Shown: piece after piece, positions 38,685-43,723 of the stretch | Layout of the letters: every line of letters begins with the position of its first letter | Numbering within the stretch: position 1 is the first letter of the stretch | Assembly (NCBI GenBank): GCA_030683705.1 | Contig: JAUXPP010000074.1 | Span: 1 to 43,723 of the forward strand | Direction: 5' to 3' | From: Polaromonas sp. | GTDB lineage: Bacteria > Pseudomonadota > Gammaproteobacteria > Burkholderiales > Burkholderiaceae_C | Length of the DNA: 43,723 nucleotides | The notes under the pieces: generated by a model | The model's input: only the letters and a program-made list of their open reading frames with translations | What the model was told of the DNA's origin: nothing | The model's database searches: none | Made by a program: the position numbers and the translations under genes

Positions 38685-40262
38685 ATGGATCCAGAATTCG
38701 ACGCGCCGCCTCCCGGCACGGCCACCCCAGGCCGCCAACGCATGAGCCGGCGCGCGCGCTGGGTCGGCAGCCTGGTCGCGGTGCTGGCACTGGCTGGCAT
38801 GGGCTGGCTGGCCTGGCACTACACCCGCCCCGCCACCGACACCAGCGCCGGACCGGGCGGCGCGCGGCGGGGCCCGCCCGCCACCACCGTCGGGGTCGCC
38901 ACGGCCGAGCAGGCCAGCATCCCCATCGTGCTGGACGCGCTGGGCACGGTGACGCCCCAGGCCAGCGTGCGGGTGCGCCCGCAGGTCAGCGGGGTTATGC
39001 AGAAAGTGCTGTTCAAGGAAGGCCAGATGGTCAAGGCCGGCGAGCTGCTGGCCACCATCGACCCGCGCCAGTTCGAACTCGCCCTGCAGCAGGCCGCCGG
39101 CCAGCGCCAGCGCGATGAGGCGCAGCTCGACAGCGCGCGCGTGACGCTGCAACGCTTCCAGACCCTGCTCAGCCAGGACTCGATTGCCCGCCAGGAGGTC
39201 GATTCCCAGGCCGCGCTGGTCAAGCAGCTCGAAGGCACGGTGGTGATCAACCGCGCCAACGAGGGCGCGGCGCGCCTGAATCTCGGCTACACCCGCGTGG
39301 TGGCACCGGTCAGCGGCCGCGTCGGCCTGCGCGCGGTGGACGTCGGCAACGTGGTCAACCCCAGCGATGCCAACGGCATTGCGCTGATCACCCAGGTCAC
39401 GCCGATCGACGTGGTGTTTGCGATCCCGCAGGACCAGGTCGGCGAGTTGCAGCAAACCGCCGCCTCGGGCGCGCCCATGAAGGTCACCGCACTGGACCGC
39501 ACGCGCGCCACCGTGCTGGACACCGGCATGTTCGCCTCGCTGGACAACCAGGTCGACACCACCACCGGCACCGTCAAGGCCAAGGCGCGTTTTGCCAACA
39601 GCCAGCTCACGCTGTTCCCCAGCCAGTTCGTCAATGTGCGGGTCGAGGTGCGCACGATTGAAAATGCCGTGGTGGTGCCGGTCACGGCACTGCGGCTGGG
39701 CGCCAGCGGCGACTACGTGTATGTGCTCAACGGCGCCGAACGCACGGTCAGCCTGCGGCCGGTCAAGCGCGGGCCGGCCACGGTGGACAAGGTGGTCATC
39801 GCGTCCGGCCTGAAGGCCGGCGAACGCGTGATCACCGAGGGCGCCGACCGCCTGAAGGACGGCGCGCGGGTGGTGTTGCCGGGCGATGCGCCCGGTGCTG
39901 CCGGCGCAGGCCGCCCGGGCCGCCGTCCGCAGGGCGCGGCCTCGGCCCCGCGTGGCAGCGATGCCGCTGCACCCGCGCCGCAAGGCCGGGCGTCCGGCGC
40001 GCCAGTAGCTGCCGCCCCGGCGCCGGTGTCACCACCGCTTGCCGCCGCTGCGCCTGCGGCGGTGCCGGCACCGGCTGTCGCCAGCCTGCCCACGCCCGAG
40101 CAGCGCCAGCGCTTCCTGGACCAGGTCAAGGACGAGCCGGAAGACCTGGCGCGCCGCAAATCGCTGCTGGCCAAAATCGACCAGGGTGATGCGGCCGCGC
40201 TGGCGCGCTGGCAAAAGATCCAGGAGCGGCGGCGCGCAGGCAACCAGGCGCCGGCCCAGTGA
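38685..40262 (+). CDS. RND efflux periplasmic adaptor (MdtA-like) with long C-terminal tail
   Basis: Membrane-fusion protein, 525 residues, linking an RND pump to an outer-membrane channel. An N-terminal membrane anchor (about 26-45) is followed by a barrel-sandwich/lipoyl half ([31 protein letters not shown]), an alpha-hairpin (about 128-195) and the second lipoyl half ([15 protein letters not shown]). The beta-barrel ([13 protein letters not shown]) follows, and then a membrane-proximal domain ending near residue 400. The last 120 residues are an Ala/Pro/Gly linker and a charged helix ([21 protein letters not shown]), longer than in E. coli MdtA. The pump gene follows after 22 bases. Confidence 0.93.
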   Translation: MDPEFDAPPPGTATPGRQRMSRRARWVGSLVAVLALAGMGWLAWHYTRPATDTSAGPGGARRGPPATTVGVATAEQASIPIVLDALGTVTPQASVRVRPQVSGVMQKVLFKEGQMVKAGELLATIDPRQFELALQQAAGQRQRDEAQLDSARVTLQRFQTLLSQDSIARQEVDSQAALVKQLEGTVVINRANEGAARLNLGYTRVVAPVSGRVGLRAVDVGNVVNPSDANGIALITQVTPIDVVFAIPQDQVGELQQTAASGAPMKVTALDRTRATVLDTGMFASLDNQVDTTTGTVKAKARFANSQLTLFPSQFVNVRVEVRTIENAVVVPVTALRLGASGDYVYVLNGAERTVSLRPVKRGPATVDKVVIASGLKAGERVITEGADRLKDGARVVLPGDAPGAAGAGRPGRRPQGAASAPRGSDAAAPAPQGRASGAPVAAAPAPVSPPLAAAAPAAVPAPAVASLPTPEQRQRFLDQVKDEPEDLARRKSLLAKIDQGDAAALARWQKIQERRRAGNQAPAQ

Positions 40263-40284
40263 CAGGTCACCGGCACTCCCCCGC

Positions 40285-43200
40285 ATGAGCCCGTCCAGTC
40301 CCTTTATCCTGCGGCCGGTCGCGACCTCGCTGCTGATGGTGGCCATCGTGCTGGCCGGCCTGGTCGGCTTCAAGTTTTTGCCGCTGTCGGCCCTGCCGCA
40401 GGTGGACTACCCGACCATCCAGGTCCAGACCCTGTACCCCGGCGCCAGCCCGGAGGTGATGGCGCAGACCGTGACCGCGCCGCTGGAACGCCAGTTCGGC
40501 CAGATGGCCGGGCTGCAGCGTTTGAGTTCGACCAGCGCGGCCGGCGTGTCCATCGTCACCCTGCAGTTCGGCCTGGGCCTGGCGCTCGATGTGGCCGAGC
40601 AGCAGGTGCAGGCCGCCATCAACGCCGGCGGTTCCTTGCTGCCGGCCGATTTGCCGGCACCGCCGGTGTATGCCAAGGTGAACCCGGCCGACGCGCCGGT
40701 GCTGACCCTGGCCATCACCTCCGACAGCCTGCCGCTGACCGAGGTGCAGAACATCGTCAACACCCGGCTGGCCCTGAAGATCAGCCAGGTCAGCGGCGTC
40801 GGCCTGGTCTCGCTGAGCGGCGGCCAGCGCCCGGCCGTACGCATCCAGGCCGACACACGCGCGCTGGCCTCTTACGGGCTCGGGCTGGACTCGCTGCGCA
40901 CCGCCATCAGTTCGGCCAATGCCAATGCCGCCAAGGGCAGCATCGACGGGCCGACACGTTCCTACACCATCAACTCCAACGACCAGCTGCTGGCCGCCAG
41001 CGACTACCAGAACCTGATCATTGCCTTTCGCAACGGCGCGGCGGTGCGTGTCAAGGACGTGGCCCAGGTGGTGGACAGCGCCGAGAACATCAAGCTGGGC
41101 GCCTGGTCCGGCCTGAAACCCGCGATCATTTTGAACGTGCAGCGCCAGCCCGGCGCCAACGTGATTGCCACGGTGGATGCGATCAAGGCACGCCTGCCCG
41201 AGTTGCAGGCCGGCTTGCCGACGGCCATGCAGGTCGACATCCTGAGTGACCGCACCACCGGCATACGCGCCTCGGTGCTGCATGTGGAGATCGAGCTGCT
41301 GCTGGCCGTGGTGATGGTGGTGCTGGTGATATTTGCCTTCCTGCGCAACATCCGCGCCACCGTGATCGCCAGCCTGGCCGTGCCGATTTCGCTGATAGGC
41401 ACCTGCGGCGCGATGTATCTGCTGGGCTACAGCCTGAACAACCTGAGCCTGATGGCGCTGACGATTGCCACCGGTTTTGTGGTCGACGACGCGATCGTGA
41501 TGATAGAAAACATCTCGCGCTACATCGAAAAAGGCGAGGCGCCCATGGCCGCCGCGCTCAAGGGCGCGCAACAGATCGGCTTCACCATCATTTCGCTGAC
41601 GGTCTCGCTGATCGCGGTGCTGATCCCGCTGCTGTTCATGGGCGATGTGGTCGGGCGCCTGTTCCGCGAATTTGCCATCACCCTGGCCATCACCATCCTG
41701 ATCTCGGCGGTGGTCTCGCTCACGCTCGTACCCATGATGTCGGCGCGCTGGCTCAAGCACACACAGCAAACCGCCGGTGCGGGGACAGGCGCGCGGCTGG
41801 AGAAGTTTTTTGATGACGTGATCACGCGTTACGACCAGTCGCTGACCTGGGTGATGCGGCACCAGGGCGCGACCCTGCTGGTGGCGCTGGCCACGCTGGT
41901 GCTGACGGTGCTGCTTTACCTGGTGATTCCCAAGGGCCTGTTCCCGACCCAGGACACCGGCCAGTTGCAGGCGCGCATCGAGACCTCGCAGTCGGTGTCG
42001 TATGCGCGCATGGCCGAGTTGCAGCAGGCGACGGCGCGGGCCATCCTCGAAGACCCCGATGTGGAGACCCTGAGCTCCTTCATCGGCGTGGACGCCGCCA
42101 ACAACACCATGCTGCACACCGGGCGCATGCTGATCAACCTGAAAAACAGCCGCAGCGGCAGCCAGCAGGAAACCATGGACCGGCTGCAGCGCCGTGCCGG
42201 CGAGGTGGCCGGCGTCACGCTGTACCTGCAGCCGACGCAGGACCTGACCATAGACGCCGAGACCGGGCCGACCCAGTTCCGCGTGTCTCTCGAGGGCTCG
42301 GACACCGCCACCGTGTCGCTGTGGGCCAACAAGCTGGCGCAGCGCATGCAGGAGCTGTCGGCGCTGCGCAACATCTCGTCGGACGCCGGCGCCCAGGGCA
42401 GCTCGGCCTACATCAAGGTGGACCGCGACACCGCCTCGCGTGTCGGTGTCACCACCTCGTCGATCGACGACGCGCTCTACAGCGCCTTCGGCCAGCGCAT
42501 CGTCTCGACGATTTTTACCGAGACCAACCAGTACCGCGTGATCCTGGAGGCCATGCCCGACCAGCTCAGCACGCCGGCATCGCTGGGCAACCTGCCGCTG
42601 CGCACCGGCTCGGGCAGCACCACGCCGCTCAACAGCATCGCCAGCATCATCGAGCAACCGGCGCCGCTGCAGATCACGCGGGTGGCGCAGTACCCGGCCA
42701 CCACGCTGGGCTTCGACACCGCGCCCGGCGTGTCGCTCGGCAAGGCGGTGGACCAGGTCAAGCAGGCTGCGCAGGACATCGCCCTGCCGGCCAGCGTGAC
42801 CATGACCTTCCTGGGCGCGGCCGGCGCCTACCAGGCCTCGCTGTCCAGCCAGCTGTGGCTGATCCTGGCGGCGGTGATCTGCGTCTACATCGTGCTCGGC
42901 GTGTTGTATGAAAGTTATATCCACCCGCTGACGATTCTCTCGACCCTGCCCTCAGCCGGCGTGGGTGCGTTGCTGATGCTGATGATCAGCGGCTCCGACC
43001 TCGGCGTGATCGGCATCATCGGCATCATTTTGCTGATCGGCATCGTCAAGAAAAACGCGATCATGATGATCGACTTCGCCATCGACGCCGAAAGGAGCGA
43101 AGGCAAGTCGCCGCAGGAAGCCATCCACCAGGCGGCGCTGCTGCGCTTCCGGCCCATCCTGATGACCACGCTGGCCGCGCTGTTCGCCGCCGTGCCGCTG

Positions 43201-43362
43201 ATGCTGGGCTGGGGTGAAGGCGCCGAGTTGCGCCGGCCGCTGGGCCTGGCCATCTTCGGCGGCCTGATCGTCAGCCAGGTGCTGACGCTGTTCACCACGC
43301 CGGTCATCTACCTGGCCTTTGATCGCATGGGCCAGAGGTTCGGGCGGAGGGGTTCTGTGTGA
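40285..43362 (+). CDS. RND efflux pump inner-membrane subunit (MdtB-like)
   Basis: Proton-driven trimeric multidrug pump, 1025 residues, the normal RND length. It starts [21 protein letters not shown]. The porter domain begins with [28 protein letters not shown]. The proton-relay Asp pair lies in membrane helix 4 ([23 protein letters not shown]). The second half repeats the layout, with [15 protein letters not shown] in helix 10 and the ending [16 protein letters not shown]. MdtABC-type systems use two different pump subunits; no MdtC-like second subunit follows within the window. A longer upstream frame from 40039 overlaps the adaptor and is rejected. Confidence 0.95.
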   Translation: MSPSSPFILRPVATSLLMVAIVLAGLVGFKFLPLSALPQVDYPTIQVQTLYPGASPEVMAQTVTAPLERQFGQMAGLQRLSSTSAAGVSIVTLQFGLGLALDVAEQQVQAAINAGGSLLPADLPAPPVYAKVNPADAPVLTLAITSDSLPLTEVQNIVNTRLALKISQVSGVGLVSLSGGQRPAVRIQADTRALASYGLGLDSLRTAISSANANAAKGSIDGPTRSYTINSNDQLLAASDYQNLIIAFRNGAAVRVKDVAQVVDSAENIKLGAWSGLKPAIILNVQRQPGANVIATVDAIKARLPELQAGLPTAMQVDILSDRTTGIRASVLHVEIELLLAVVMVVLVIFAFLRNIRATVIASLAVPISLIGTCGAMYLLGYSLNNLSLMALTIATGFVVDDAIVMIENISRYIEKGEAPMAAALKGAQQIGFTIISLTVSLIAVLIPLLFMGDVVGRLFREFAITLAITILISAVVSLTLVPMMSARWLKHTQQTAGAGTGARLEKFFDDVITRYDQSLTWVMRHQGATLLVALATLVLTVLLYLVIPKGLFPTQDTGQLQARIETSQSVSYARMAELQQATARAILEDPDVETLSSFIGVDAANNTMLHTGRMLINLKNSRSGSQQETMDRLQRRAGEVAGVTLYLQPTQDLTIDAETGPTQFRVSLEGSDTATVSLWANKLAQRMQELSALRNISSDAGAQGSSAYIKVDRDTASRVGVTTSSIDDALYSAFGQRIVSTIFTETNQYRVILEAMPDQLSTPASLGNLPLRTGSGSTTPLNSIASIIEQPAPLQITRVAQYPATTLGFDTAPGVSLGKAVDQVKQAAQDIALPASVTMTFLGAAGAYQASLSSQLWLILAAVICVYIVLGVLYESYIHPLTILSTLPSAGVGALLMLMISGSDLGVIGIIGIILLIGIVKKNAIMMIDFAIDAERSEGKSPQEAIHQAALLRFRPILMTTLAALFAAVPLMLGWGEGAELRRPLGLAIFGGLIVSQVLTLFTTPVIYLAFDRMGQRFGRRGSV

Positions 43363-43389
43363 ACGCCCTCCTTCTCCCGCGCTTTGTCA

Positions 43390-43408
43390 TCCCGGACTTG
43401 ATCCGGGA
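43390..43408. repeat. TCCCGGA-CTTGA-TCCGGGA palindromic repeat
   Basis: Perfect 7-bp arms in the wider context GTCATCCCGGACTTGATCC, which I recognise as a very common dispersed palindrome in proteobacteria. It lies 28 bases after the pump gene stop and may act as a transcript end or stabiliser. Confidence 0.6.
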
Positions 43409-43439
43409 TCCATGTTGGGTAGCTTATACAGATCGGCTC

Positions 43440-43723
43440 ACCAACAAGCCGGGTCTCGCCCCGGCGGGCGACTCACTTTCTCTTGCTTCGCCAAGAGAAA
43501 GTAAGCAAAGAGAAGGCGACCCGATGGTCTGGGTCCCTCCGCTTCGCTGCGGGCAACCTGCGGTGCTCGCCGAAAACGGGGCCGGGCTCGAACTCGCTTC
43601 GCTCAGACAATCGCCCGTCCTGATCCGTTTTCGGCTGTGCTCCTCGGCCCAGCCCGACGGGTGGGGGAAGGAATACGGATGCGGGGAGGCGGGGTCGCGC
43701 AAAGCGCGTCCCCGCCGGAGCCC
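43440..43723. repeat. Long Burkholderiales dispersed element (partial at window end)
   Basis: At least 284 bases that match, from memory, a conserved intergenic element of many Burkholderiales. Its landmarks are GGGTCTCGCCCCGGCGGGCG, then a perfect 11-bp hairpin ACTTTCTCTTG/CAAGAGAAAGT (43475-43502), GAAGGCGACCCG, CCGAAAACGGGG and GACGGGTGGGGGAAGGAA. It contains no transposase. Function and mode of spread are unknown; a structured RNA or a non-autonomous mobile element are both possible. Confidence 0.65.

Larger units (their letters stand above)
43363..43723. other. Non-coding 3' end of window
   Basis: A 361-base stretch after the pump gene, filled by two repeat elements: the TCCCGGA palindrome and the long Burkholderiales element. 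The minus-strand open frame across it (43424-43702) reads HPSGWAEEHSRKRIRTGDCLSEASS, a string I know as a recurring spurious translation of this element, and I do not call it a gene. Confidence 0.7.

Noticed and set aside
40267..42924. 885-residue minus-strand open frame opposite the RND pump
   Set aside because: Antisense shadow of a well-recognised pump gene, with His/Gln/Arg/Gly-rich sequence and no domain.
43424..43702. 92-residue minus-strand frame at the window end
   Set aside because: It is the known spurious translation of a dispersed Burkholderiales DNA element.

Overview
The window is chromosomal DNA from a high-GC betaproteobacterium, almost certainly Burkholderiales and most likely the Comamonadaceae (a Polaromonas/Rhodoferax-like organism). 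This rests on the protein families, on the rho-rpmE2 gene order, and on several copies of an interspersed palindromic repeat (GCTAT...ATAGC, then a tail ending GATTTGGC) that I recognise from that family. The genus cannot be fixed by eye. I found no rRNA, tRNA, CRISPR array or transposase.

Layout. (1) 1-4392: the 3' part of rho, rpmE2, a membrane glycosyltransferase-like protein and a MATE exporter. (2) 4364-20808: a phosphate-starvation island. It holds pstSCAB-phoU-phoB-phoR, ppx, a ribbon-helix-helix-like protein, ppk1-sixA, an olsB-like/plcP-like/GT4 glycosyltransferase operon, and the secreted phosphatase phoX. Direct-repeat Pho boxes with the expected 11-bp period lie upstream of pstS, ppk and phoX. 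(3) 20809-25334: a thioredoxin-like/ArsA fusion ATPase behind an FNR-type promoter, a glycine-rich RRM protein and a CDF metal exporter. (4) 25450-30712: regulator-plus-target modules: AraC/Tat-SDR, Rrf2/methyltransferase, and MerR with DUF2938, flavodoxin and DUF2798 genes. (5) 30719-37838: an arsenic island with arsH-arsC divergent from arsR, a permuted-ATP-grasp-like gene, arsI, LMW arsC, aqpS, an MFS gene and ynfA. A MerR/Cys-rich membrane protein pair follows. (6) 37839-43723: a GNAT protein, an MdtAB-like RND pump, and a long non-coding Burkholderiales repeat.

How it works together. PhoR/PhoB would switch on Pi uptake (Pst), Pi release from organic phosphate (PhoX) and polyphosphate turnover (Ppk/Ppx). 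The gene content also suggests replacement of phospholipids by phosphorus-free lipids: PlcP gives diacylglycerol, the GT4 enzyme glycosylates it, and OlsB starts ornithine lipid synthesis. The arsenic genes provide arsenate reduction by two unrelated reductases, organoarsenical handling (ArsH, ArsI) and a channel/MFS exit. The only ArsA-type ATPase is 10 kb away, fused to a CxxC domain that could act as a built-in ArsD-like metallochaperone. No arsB, acr3, arsD or arsM is visible.

The strongest candidates for something under-described are the trx-arsA fusion with its FNR promoter, the lipid-remodelling operon inside the Pho island, the permuted ATP-grasp-like gene in the ars operon, and genome repeats that have become coding sequence in aqpS, arsI and trx-arsA.
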